From contig JAPWDM010000033.1 in NCBI GenBank assembly GCA_035578155.1, positions 2,501,846-2,565,845 of the forward strand: 64,000 nt of DNA, given 5' to 3'. How positions within the stretch are numbered: the first letter of the stretch is position 1; each line of letters opens with the position of its first letter. A program made the translations under genes and the position numbers. The notes beneath the pieces are model-generated. The model saw only the letters and a list, made by a program, of their open reading frames with translations, did not search any database and was not told the DNA's origin. The DNA is from Brachynemurus nebulosus. Lineage: Eukaryota; Arthropoda; Insecta; Neuroptera; Myrmeleontidae. Shown here piece after piece: positions 1-9,705 of the stretch.

Positions 1-5
1 GTCCT

Positions 6-350
6 TTAACTATCATGATCGGAATCACTGGTTGCATTCACATCCGCTTCAGCATCATCGCCACTTAGTTCATCGTCAGTCATTAGATCACTCGTCACAT
101 CACCCCATGGCTTCATCATGTCTGCTGAAGTCGAAGTACGTATCGGACCGCTTGACTTGGGATCTACTTTCTCGACATCGTAACGTTCATTTCGTTTCAC
201 TTTAGTAACGCGATATGGTCCAAAGAATTTAGGATGTAATTTTAACCCACTCCCGAACTGAGTTCGTTTAATCGCCACTAAACTTCCGATATCATATTTA
301 ATCGCTTTTTTCCGTTTACGATTAAAAGTTCGACAGTTCTCTTGTTGCAC
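6..350 (-). pseudogene. Gypsy integrase C-terminal fragment
   Basis: This 114-residue open frame is the downstream end of pol. It is rich in Lys and Arg at the start and carries the FGPYRV-type motif (GPY/F module) of Ty3/Gypsy integrase C-termini near residues 43-48. It ends in an acidic Asp/Ser/Glu-rich tail. The same frame stays open upstream of its first Met to about position 420, overlapping the end of the larger frame at 409. The two were therefore one protein before a small indel near 410-425. The frame relation and motif are seen in the sequence; the single-indel explanation is inferred. Confidence 0.8.
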
Positions 351-408
351 TTTTAAAATTTGAGTTTTAGCTTCAGCACGGAGGTTGTCGCGATTCTCAC
401 TATATAAT

Positions 409-3309
409 TCAACGATTTTCCTGATTTATCAAGTCACGAATCTTTCGACAATTGTTAATGTTCATTTTAACACCGATTAAAAGTTCAAATGGAGATTTAT
501 TAATACTTCGCTGAAACGAATTATTTAAACACTGCTGCACATTATTCACATGTTTATACCACTGATCTGGAGCGTCAATACTCAGTTTAGATAATACGGA
601 TATAATAGTACGATTTAAATTTTCGACTTGTCCGTTTGCACGCGGCACTCCCGTAGTTATCATGAAATGCTTGATATTTTCCGATGTACAATAGTCTTTA
701 AACGCACCTGAACTAAAAGCTGGTCCTCGATCAGAAATTATTACTTTCGGATTACCAAACGTTGCTTTTTGTAATTCTAATTTTGAAATAACTTCCGTCA
801 CATTTGTCGTCTTCGTTGGATATAACTTCAATACAGGCCGCTCACACAATTTTGTCTTCAGTAACTGAAATGCATTTTCCTCTTCAAAACCAAATTTAAA
901 AGGCACATCTTTACGTAATAAATTACTCAGAGGACGCGCAATCAATGAATAATTTTCAATATATTTGCGAAAATATCCACTGAGGCCTAAAAAACTTTGA
1001 ACACTTTTCGCATTAGTTGGCTTCGGAAACTTAGCAACGGCTTTAATTTTGTCTTCTGTAGGACGAATTGTTCCGTTCTCGATTTCATGACCTAAATACT
1101 CAATTTTTGGAACCATAAAACGACATTTTTTCCAATTAAAGTTTAATCCATACTCGGCTGCATTATTCAAAACAAGCTTCAAACGTTCACCACCTTCTTT
1201 AAAGTCACTTGCTGGAATTACCAAATCATCGAAATAATTTAGCATAACATCCTTCGTAATCAACTCACGAAACACATCGGTTATAAACATCGCAAAAATA
1301 GCTGGATTGTTCGAAAGTCCAAACGGAGTTACTAAAAATTCATATTGTGCTTTGTTCGTAACAAATGAAGTATATTTTCTACTGCTCTCTTCTACTGGTA
1401 CGTGAAAATAACCGTTTTTCAAGTCTAGTAAAGTAAAAACTTTTGCCGATTGTAATTTATCAATTTGTTCCTCAATTAAGGGTAGTGGATATCTATTCGG
1501 AATGCATTTGCGATTAATACGTCTGTAATCACAACAAACACGTGTGGACCCGTCCTTTTTCTTAACTAAAACCAACGGACTACAAAATTCGGAATTGCTT
1601 GGCCTAATGTATCCCATCTCTAACCACTCATTAATTTGTTTATCCACTTCCTGATTTTCTACCGGAGAAAAACGTCGGGGTTTCGAATAGATTGGAGTTT
1701 CATCTCTTAAAATGATTTTTGTTTCTACTGACGATTTTTTGGTATTTAATGGTTTATAATTTTCTACGAGATCACGGATATAATCAGCATTTTCACATGA
1801 CAGATGGTCTAACTTCAAAGTATCATCATGTTCCTCCCCACCGTATACATCTTCTTGAATTGACAGAATAAAATTTGGTTCTTCGTACTTGTGTATCTGA
1901 ATTCCATCTGGAGTAACTACCATCTCAACTGAATTCAACAATTCATTTCCAATAATACACTCAACTGGCAAAACACCATATGGTACTACATGCATTGTTG
2001 TTTCGAAAAATTCTCCATCAATATTTAATTTCGCTTTAAATTTGCCAAATGTTTGAACTTCTTGATTTCCAAGTCCGTATAATTTTAATACACTATCAGT
2101 ATCTATTTTCGGTGATCCTATTTTAAAATACGCTTGCACCTGGAGTACGTTCAAACTGCTGCCCGTGTCAATCAAACAGTCAATTGAAACACCACCAAAG
2201 TCGATTGGTTTAATCATTTTATTTATACTTTTGTTCGTTTCGCTCACCACAGAAATAGTTGGAGGTACTACTAGTCTATTTTCCTGAACACTATTTGCTT
2301 GAATTTGCTGTTTTTGTGGGCAATTACCACTAACATGGTCACCAAAATTTCCACATGAAAAACATTTTCGACCTTTATTTCTCACCGGACACTGATCTGC
2401 TATATGGCTACGCTGACCACAATTGTAACAACGAACTGGACGAACCATGTCACCTTGATTCATCGATAATGAACTATTTAAATTCAATTTACTTTGTTTA
2501 CTATTGACTATTCCATTAACATTTTCATTGACACCAACATTTTTAGAATAACGATTTTTATAATCATGCTGATTATTTGACTGTCTTTGTTTGATTCGAT
2601 TGTAAATTTCAATTTTAGTTTTGAGTTCCGAATAATTCGTAGCTTCATGTAATATAACCTTATTTATTTCAGAGTCGGGAATACCCGCAATAATATACTG
2701 AATAACTGATTGTTCATCTACGTTCCCGCGCAAACCTAACCTTTTCATATTTAATACGTATTCATCAATTGTTTCATTATGCCTTTTAGAACGTTTCGCT
2801 AATTCTTGATGAATAGAAGCACTTGTCACCTTTGTTTTGAATTCAGCTAATAATTTTGTTTTAAATTCGCGCCAATTTCGAATAATAGGTTGAGAATCTA
2901 ACCACATTTTTGCGTATCCTTTTACCAATTTACGTGCACATACAAGGGTTTGTAAATCTGACCACTGAAACATTTCGGAATATTCATCTATTTCCTCAAT
3001 CCATTTTTCAGCTGAATACGATGTTGATTTTCCATCGAAACACGGAAGACTTGTTTCCACGTCCTGTAATCGGACACCTGAATTTTTTACCACAGCTTCC
3101 AATTTCATTAATTCAATCTGTTGCTTTAACATCGTAATTTGTAAATCTTTATTCATTTCACTTGAATTATCAGTACTGCCACTGAGCTTCATTAATTCTA
3201 TTTGTTGTTTTAACATCGCAATTTGTAAATCTTTACTCGCATTACTCGCTGCACTAGTCTCATCATCATTAAATCCGACGTACACATCTGAATTATTGTC
3301 CGAATTCAT
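409..3309 (-). CDS. Gypsy gag-pol with in-frame deletion (966 aa)
   Basis: Residues 1-290 are gag-like: a duplicated KDLQI..MLKQQIELMKL segment near residues 27-70, then a capsid-like region. Zinc knuckles of CCHC type lie at 294-307 and 316-330; the second has five residues rather than four before its His. The aspartic protease motif DTGSS is at 381-385. Reverse transcriptase spans about 530-790, with the first catalytic Asp in LLDLKNGY near 629 and YFDD at 692-695. At about residue 830 the sequence passes directly from the end of the RT/connection region into the middle of integrase. RNase H, the HHCC zinc finger and the first Asp of the DDE triad are absent, while the second Asp (ISDRG, 860) and the Glu (GQVEN, 896) remain. 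The frame then shifts near 409-425. The protein is recognisable but inactive as an integrase. Confidence 0.9.
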   Translation of the reverse strand: MNSDNNSDVYVGFNDDETSAASNASKDLQIAMLKQQIELMKLSGSTDNSSEMNKDLQITMLKQQIELMKLEAVVKNSGVRLQDVETSLPCFDGKSTSYSAEKWIEEIDEYSEMFQWSDLQTLVCARKLVKGYAKMWLDSQPIIRNWREFKTKLLAEFKTKVTSASIHQELAKRSKRHNETIDEYVLNMKRLGLRGNVDEQSVIQYIIAGIPDSEINKVILHEATNYSELKTKIEIYNRIKQRQSNNQHDYKNRYSKNVGVNENVNGIVNSKQSKLNLNSSLSMNQGDMVRPVRCYNCGQRSHIADQCPVRNKGRKCFSCGNFGDHVSGNCPQKQQIQANSVQENRLVVPPTISVVSETNKSINKMIKPIDFGGVSIDCLIDTGSSLNVLQVQAYFKIGSPKIDTDSVLKLYGLGNQEVQTFGKFKAKLNIDGEFFETTMHVVPYGVLPVECIIGNELLNSVEMVVTPDGIQIHKYEEPNFILSIQEDVYGGEEHDDTLKLDHLSCENADYIRDLVENYKPLNTKKSSVETKIILRDETPIYSKPRRFSPVENQEVDKQINEWLEMGYIRPSNSEFCSPLVLVKKKDGSTRVCCDYRRINRKCIPNRYPLPLIEEQIDKLQSAKVFTLLDLKNGYFHVPVEESSRKYTSFVTNKAQYEFLVTPFGLSNNPAIFAMFITDVFRELITKDVMLNYFDDLVIPASDFKEGGERLKLVLNNAAEYGLNFNWKKCRFMVPKIEYLGHEIENGTIRPTEDKIKAVAKFPKPTNAKSVQSFLGLSGYFRKYIENYSLIARPLSNLLRKDVPFKFGFEEENAFQLLKTKLCERPVLKLYPTKTTNVTEVISKLELQKATFGNPKVIISDRGPAFSSGAFKDYCTSENIKHFMITTGVPRANGQVENLNRTIISVLSKLSIDAPDQWYKHVNNVQQCLNNSFQRSINKSPFELLIGVKMNINNCRKIRDLINQENR

Positions 3310-3443
3310 CTTGACAACTTTTTATTTATTGCACACAAATAAATTTAACAATAAACAAACGAACTTTTTTAACGGAAATCTTCTTGTAACAACACGTTAA
3401 TATTACGCAATGTTTTTATTTCGGTTGAGTCCTCAAAAAAATA

Positions 3444-3731
3444 TGTGGGGAATGGTTCAATTATCTAGGGGTTTTTATTAACACACAACTCGCTAAATTT
3501 AATAATTATTTAATTAAATAAAACAAAATTAAAATATAAAATAACTTCAAAAAATGGTTGCGACACACGCTACTCGTAAACACCAGTTCACTCTCTGACA
3601 TTCTCTTTTACACTCTGCTCATCTCTCTATTCGCGCACACTCTAAAACTAAAGTACGCATTACATGTACATTTACACTGGTCATAGAGCAGTACAGTTTA
3701 CACACCTCACTTTACTTATGGCAATCCTACA
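3444..3731 (-). repeat. candidate 5' LTR of the Gypsy element
   Basis: Read on the minus strand, this 288 bp stretch starts TGTAGG and ends CCCCACA (TG...CA ends). It lies just upstream of gag and contains AATAAA followed by CCCC near its 3' end. An initiator-like GTCAGAGAGTG lies mid-way, as in an R/U5 region. No primer-binding site beginning TGG was found immediately after it, and the partner LTR is outside the window, so the boundaries are tentative. Confidence 0.4.
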
Positions 3732-3904
3732 TATATATATATATATATATAAAATGTTGCAACTATATTGCCAAAACGGTTTTATTATAACTCTAGTCAA
3801 ATTGTAAAAAAATAAATTATTGTCAACGGATGATGTTCCTTACAATTCAACTAGTAAAATTCAGTGTTATAATTTCGCTAGACACTTTTAGAGAAATTGT
3901 GAAG

Positions 3905-4935
3905 TGAATAACAAATTAATTTGTATCAAAACTACTAAACCAATCTCGATAAAATTTAGTAGGAAAATTTATTTATATGGCGTAAAATAATTGATAGGAT
4001 AATTTACACGTTGGTTGAAGGTTCTTGTGGGATATTAATACCAAACTAATTAGTGTAAAAACAACAAAACCGATTTCAATCGAATTTAGTAAGGGGCACT
4101 TTTATGCTTTGGAATAACAGATAGGAAAATTTGTGTCCCGATTAAAGGTTCGCGAGAGATACAAAATAAATTATTCAGTCAGGTCAAAATTATTGACCGA
4201 TTTCAGTCTGATTTCGTATATAAACTTATACATTTTCATATCAAATTTGATTGCAATCGATTCAGTAGTTTTGACATTAATTGATTTCATATTCCTGTCC
4301 CTTAGGAAACTTCAATCGGGATATCTATCCCATCAGTTATTCTAAATATATAAATATATAAATTAAATTTAATTAAAATTTGTTCAATAGTTCTGACCTG
4401 ATTGAATAATTTTTGAATAGTTTTGTTTCCCGTGGGAATCCTTAATCCGGATGAAAATTTCCCTGTATGTTGTTCCATAGTATTATAAGTACCCATAATA
4501 AAACTAACTGAAATCGTTTCACTAACTTTGATCTGACTAAGTAATTTGTTTCCTTTGGGATCTTTAATCGGGATAAAAATTTCCCTTTCTGTTTTTCCAA
4601 AGCATAAGAGTATCCATATCAAATTTGATTGAAATCGGTTTTGTAGTTTGATACTGATTAGTTTCGTATTCATATCCCGCAGGAAACTTCAACTAGGATA
4701 TACATTATCCTGTTAATTATTCTAAACCATATAAGTATTCCAACTTATTGAACTGGATTTAGTATAGTTAAGACACTATTATTATTTTAGTATTCACATC
4801 CGACGAGTACCTTTAATCGAGATAAAAATTTCTTGTCGGTTAGTCCAAAGCATATAAATATTTAAATTAAATTTGATTGAAATTGGTTCAATAGTTTTGA
4901 CATTATTCGTTTCGTATTTATATATAGTCTAAGCA
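3905..4935. repeat. diverged ~125 bp tandem repeat, arranged head-to-head
   Basis: A core resembling TTTGATTGAAATCGGTT recurs near 4236, 4359, 4495, 4616, 4735 and 4861 (spacing 119-136 bp). The first two units, near 3927 and 4058, carry the reverse complement of this core. The array therefore changes orientation at about 4200. Unit identity is low, consistent with an old array. Confidence 0.7.
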
Positions 4936-5489
4936 TATTAGGAATGTTAAGGGAAAGTTTAGTCACAGTCCTAATAATTTTTATTCTTTATGTTTTCTAG
5001 GTCGTTGAACACGAATTTCAGGTTTGCTGACAGATATTTTGCCCGGAACATTGATTATTTTGCGAAAAAAGTCAAATTTTTGTAATTTTCTAGGTTTTTA
5101 ATCTTAATCTTGGTAAATATGCATTTTCTCGAAAATGTTGTTCTTGACAAAATTAAAGTCGACAAAATTTCCTACAAATTTTGTACATAACAATTCTTTC
5201 TACGACCAACGCTACGCCGTTAGAACGCACTAAAAAACGGGCGTAATTTTTAAAAATAAAAAATCCTTAATCTTACCATTTTTCTTTCGATTTCCATGGA
5301 AATGACCCATGTTACGATAGTTTTGGCCATGTATAATAAACTTAGCAAAATAAACTTAAAAATTAATAAACTATTGGGTCCGCTGGTTACGAGCCTCGTC
5401 TAAAATATAGATTTGTAAAATCGTAAAATCTAGAAGAAAATTGGAGACAAATGAGTTAAAAACCAATTTTTAATTAAAATTACTCAATT

Positions 5490-6345
5490 GATACAATTTC
5501 GGGAAAACGGCTAGTCGTGTATTTTTTGTTGGCATTGTGTCTTGTTTTCTCGATTAATAGTAACAACCAGTGAAAATTTAAACTAGATCCTACGCGTAGT
5601 TTTGTGGCAATTGACGGCAAAAAAAATTTTTTGTTGAAAACGCCTGTAATACATCAATTAAAGTCAAATTTTGGGAAAACGGCTAGCCGTGTATTTTCTG
5701 CTGGCATGGTGTTTTGTTGCTTATTATATTAGTAATAATCAACGAAAATTTGAACCAGATCCTATGCGTGGTTTTCTGACAATTGACGGCAAAAAAATTT
5801 TTTGTTAAAAAAAGCGCCTATAAAATACATCTTTCAAAGTCAAATTTTTCGAAAACGGCTAGCCGTGCATTTTTTGCTGGAATGGCGTTTTGTTGCTCAT
5901 TATATTAGCAATAATCAACGAAAATTTGAGCCATATCCTATGCGTGGTTTACTGGCAACTGAAGGCAAAAAAAATTTTTTTATTAAAAATAGCGCCTATA
6001 AAACATGATTCGAAGTCAAATTTTGGGAAAAAGGTTAGCCATGTATTTTCTGCTGGCTCGGAATTTTGTTGCTTATTATATTAGTAATAACCAGCGAAAA
6101 TTTTAACCAAATCCTATGCGTGGTTTTATGGAAATTGACAGCCAAAAATTTTTTTTGTAAAAATAAGCGTTTATAATAATGATGTTTTGAAGTCTAATTC
6201 CGGGAAATCGACCAGCCGTGTATTTTCTGATGGCATGGCGTGTTGTTGTTTATTATATTAGTAATAATCAACGAAAATTTCAACCAGATCCTATGCGTGG
6301 TTTTCTGGCAACTGATGGCAAAAAATTTTTTATTGACAAAAGCTA
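5490..6345. repeat. ~175 bp tandem repeat, about five units
   Basis: The block GAAAACGGCTAG followed by CGTGTATTTT recurs near 5500, 5670, 5845, 6020 and 6197, each followed by a conserved segment containing CCTATGCGTGGTTTT. Units are clearly similar to one another, younger than the 125 bp array in the same element. No coding frame persists across units. Confidence 0.85.
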
Positions 6346-6989
6346 GTGACAATTGGCAATTTTTATTTTTAAAAATTACGCCGGTTTTTAATGCGTTCTA
6401 GCGGCGTAGCGGTTGGTCGTAGAAAGAATTGTTATGCACAAAATTTGTAGGAAATTTTGTCTACTTTAATTTTGTAAAGGACAACTTTTTCGAGAAAATG
6501 CATATTTACCAAGATTAAGGAAAAAAATCTAAAAAAATTAACAAAAATTTGATTTTTCCGCAAAATAATCAATGTTCCGGGCAAAATATTTGTCAGCAAA
6601 CCTCAAATTCGTGTACAGTGACCCAGAAAACATAAAGAATGAAGATTATTAGGACTGTGACTAAACTTTCCGCTAACTAGTTTTCTTTTAAATAAATTGA
6701 CTAGCTTAATAATGTTTATTTTTACAATATTTTTCTGTACGCTGATTTAGTTATATTGTCAAAAAGCGTTATACTTAACAATTTTTCTAGATATGTCTAA
6801 CGAAATTATAATAACACTGAAATTTGCTAGATGTATTGTAAGAAACAATGAATTGACAATATTTCATTTTTTTATAATTTGACTAGTGTTATTATAATAA
6901 TAAAACGGTTTTTACAATATCACTGCAACTGTTGTAGCTATATTGCCAAAACCGTTTTATTATAATAACTCTAGTAATGTTTATTGGGA

Positions 6990-7460
6990 CAGGGAAAGAT
7001 TTGAGAGGTAAAGGAAGAAGGTGATGACCCTTATTAAAATTTATTCGTCGGGTGAGTCCATGTAATTTTGCGCCAATGTGTATTTACACTATTATTTTAA
7101 AATGCGGTTAAAACTATTATTGCGAACAAACCAATGCGGAGTTTCTAATGCGAACAAAACATTATCGATATAGTTGCGAACAAACTATCTCTAATTATTG
7201 CGAATTAACCGTTATCGATATGGTTGCGAACAAACTATAAAACTAATTATTTGCCAATTAACCAACTACAGCGAACAAACTATTATGTAACAATTAAACT
7301 AAATGAAATTAGCGGTAATAAAGGCTACCGGTGCAAGACCGGCAGCAATCGATTCGTACATCGATGGATCCAATCGACGACTAACTGTTATACCACGCCT
7401 GTTCTTTTTCAAATTAATCAGGCTCTGACTACCTAACATATTTTTTGTTTTTGTTTTTTT
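6990..7460. other. no gene seen; short degenerate repeats
   Basis: A motif containing GCGAACAAAC recurs about five times between 7120 and 7285. Two copies follow TTATCGATAT (7163 and 7212). Nothing else recognisable was found. Confidence 0.5.
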
Positions 7461-7465
7461 TGAAT

Positions 7466-7631
7466 GTTAAGCAGCTTCCACATTCTCGCCGAAGTTGGAC
7501 GAAGTAGTTCCTCGCGAGGTTGGCCGAGGCATAAGAATAGCATTGAAACACCAACCGCGAAGCAAAACGAAATGACCCTCTACATTCTCGACTCGTCCAA
7601 CCTCGGCGAGAATGTGAAAGCTGCTTACAAC
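7466..7631. mobile_element. short hairpin MITE
   Basis: Terminal inverted repeats of about 40 bp (7466-7507 and 7590-7631) share the core ACATTCTCGCCGA and a GGACGA block. The total length is about 166 bp with no coding content. It is a foldable MITE-type element of unassigned superfamily. Confidence 0.7.
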
Positions 7632-8222
7632 TTTTCGTCAACAAAATATGTTTACCGAATCTTTTGAAATTAAGTGTACAGTATCGTACAAAAAAAATTT
7701 AACATATTTTGTAATAAAACAATTGCAAGTAATATTTCATACTTATAAATTTAGCAAACATCTGTAACCGACTTCAGTTGACTTACATCAACTTCAAAAA
7801 TTTCTGTAAAAAAAATTCATTCTAAACAGTTAATTAGAATTTTTCTAAAATTTTTGTAGGTCATTGTACATAAAACTTTCGCTTTATAAAAATATAGGTT
7901 AGTAGTGTACGTACCTCATTGTCATTAGGTCATTATACCTATTTACAAAATACAGCTAATTGAGCTAATACATACTTGAAGTCACATAAACAATATTTTA
8001 TTAGTTTATTCATTTACCGGGTGTCAATTTAAAAACAAACCGGACTCATATATTTGGAACTGTAAAAGATAATTAAAATTACTCAAAACTATTTCTAGAA
8101 TATGGGGGAGAAACTAATATAGCCAACATGAGAATTTCTTGCAACTTTAAAATTATAATATCCTATTTAAGCATGAAAGCTCTTTAAAAATTAAAAATCA
8201 CAAGGTGATTGAAAAAATTATC

Positions 8223-8295
8223 CGAATCGGCCGGGAATCGAACCCAGGATTTCCCGGTAACTAGCCAGGTGTGTTAACCATTACACCAATGATCC
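8223..8295 (-). tRNA. tRNA-Thr(AGT)-like sequence, probably a SINE/pseudogene unit
   Basis: This is exactly 73 nt and folds as a cloverleaf. The D stem is GTGT/ACAC, the anticodon stem CCTGG/CCGGG, and the loop CTAGTTA gives anticodon AGT. The T arm contains a perfect B box, GGTTCGATTCC. The A box TGGTGTAATGG is also good. The acceptor stem (GGATCAT against CCGATTC) has two mismatches and a G-T pair, so a working tRNA is unlikely. A second, inverted copy about 140 bp away supports a repeat origin. Confidence 0.6.
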
Positions 8296-8432
8296 TGTGC
8301 CGACAGTCGCCCGAGCCGGACATTTATTCAATCACCTAGATGTGTATTAGTCTCTAATTCGAGAAACAGTTACAATTCTTCAGTTTCAAATATTATCGAG
8401 TGCTTGTGAGACATTACTACGTATGACAAACT

Positions 8433-8500
8433 TTTGATGTAATGGTTAACACATCTGGCTAGTTACCGGGAGATTCTGGGTTCGATTCCCGGCCGATCCG
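8433..8500 (+). repeat. second tRNA-Thr-like unit, 5' acceptor strand lost
   Basis: It is nearly identical to the minus-strand unit from TGTAATGGTTAACACA through the B box, with the same CTAGTTA loop. The 5' acceptor strand is replaced by unrelated sequence. A shared tail (AATTTTTTCAATCAC) follows both units, which is expected of a tRNA-derived SINE family. Confidence 0.6.
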
Positions 8501-9029
8501 GATAATTTTTTCAATCACTTTGTGATTTTTAATTTACATGTGGTTTTTGGTCATACTATACCAAAGAAATCGAGTGCTTAAAAGTTTCAGTTTAGCGGAA
8601 CGATAAGTGAACATATGAATACTGCGTGTGTTATAAATGCAAACAAAAGTTTGTCATACGTAGTAATGTCTCACAAGCACTCGATAATATTTGAAATTGA
8701 AGAACTCTTTAAAAATGCTATTCATTAATACCAAGTATAATGTATCAATTATTATTTAGAATACGAAAAAGAGAAAAACGAAATTTTTAAAAAACTTTTC
8801 AATGATGTTACTACAAGTAAGGTTTTGCAATTTCAAAAAATAGGGTTAGCGTGGCTAGAGCCTTAGGGGTTGGTTGTAGAGGATTCCAATGTTGGGTCAG
8901 AATGTTTTTCCCTCCATGTTATACATAGAAACGGTTTTGAAAAATTTTTTGATTATTTTTTACAGTACAGATATGACTATGAGATGACGCTTGGTTTGTT
9001 ATTAAAATTAACACCTAGTTATTTTTGAA

Positions 9030-9705
9030 GCAAGCCATGATGATCGTGGGAATCACAACGTTTTCAATACAACCAGTGTTAATACATACATGCTAAAATG
9101 TATATTATCATTAATGTTCGAAATCTTGCGGTGCTGACAGGACCGTACTTATATTTTCAAAACTTAAAACGTTAAAAAATCGGGGTAAATACATTTTAAA
9201 AAAAAAAAATTGTACCGGTATATTCTCTATTAACCATCAGCTGTTAATAAAAATTAGTTTCAAGTTACAAAAAAGCGTTATTTTAAAAAAGTACAAAAAT
9301 TTTAACTTTTTTTAAATTAAAATTGTTGAAAATTTGACTGACTGACTGTAACTTGTTAATAAAAAAATAAGCTGTCATTTAAAAAAAGATTTTTAGGAAA
9401 ACAAAATAATGTGTTGTCTCTCTCACATTTTACTGGAAAAAAAAAGACAATTGATACACATAAATCAATTACTTATAACATCTAAACATACCTTACACAA
9501 TACATAAAATTAAAATCGGACCAAGCAAGTTGTGACAACAAATGTATACACGCATATTTAAAATATATTCAAAATATATCAATATAAGAGGATATTGTCC
9601 GTATATAGGCATCCATAATTACCTGTTGTATATATTTAAAACCGCATCAAAATGTTTTATCTAAAAAAAAAAAAAAACAATTTTTGTTAAAAAAAAAAAC
9701 AGACT
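9030..9705. other. no gene or clear repeat seen
   Basis: AT-rich sequence with several A homopolymers (for example around 9190 and 9663-9700). No frame, RNA or paired repeat is supported. Confidence 0.5.

Larger units (their letters stand above)
1..3731 (-). mobile_element. Ty3/Gypsy LTR retrotransposon, defective, truncated by window edge
   Basis: A gag-pol frame on the minus strand (409-3309) is followed by a frame-shifted integrase C-terminus (6-350). A candidate 5' LTR lies upstream at 3444-3731. The 3' LTR would lie left of position 1 and is not visible. Domain order is gag, two CCHC knuckles, protease, reverse transcriptase, integrase, which is the Ty3/Gypsy order. RNase H and the front of integrase are missing and there is at least one frameshift, so this copy cannot encode a working polyprotein. 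No envelope-like frame is seen. Confidence 0.9.
3755..6925. mobile_element. foldback element with two tiers of inverted repeats and internal satellites
   Basis: The outer arms are about 150-170 bp (3755-3905 and about 6775-6925, reverse-complementary with small indels). An inner pair of about 320-350 bp (4945-5265 and 6345-6690) is also reverse-complementary. One tandem array (about 125 bp units) sits between the left outer and inner arms, and another (about 175 bp units) lies between the inner arms. Directly after the right arm, 6931-6985 is a second partial copy of the terminus. No transposase frame is present. Drosophila FB-type foldback elements and Helentron-derived non-autonomous elements show comparable mixtures; which one applies is not determined. 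Confidence 0.75.
8018..9028. mobile_element. TIR element with nested inverted repeats
   Basis: The left end reads GGTGTCAATTTAAAAACAAA and the right end is its imperfect reverse complement (about 9002-9028). A diverged copy of the right half occurs at about 33,790-34,015 and ends in the same TIR. Inside are two interlocking inverted pairs: the tRNA-like units (8223-8295 and 8433-8500) and an almost exact about 53 bp pair (8385-8437 and 8650-8703). Confidence 0.6.

Noticed and set aside
3412..3443. Primer-binding site next to the candidate LTR
   Set aside because: No TGG-initial sequence complementary to a tRNA 3' end is visible after the LTR boundary on the minus strand.
8223..8295. Functional tRNA-Thr gene
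   Set aside because: The acceptor stem has two mismatches and an inverted partner shares its tail, so a SINE or pseudogene is more likely.
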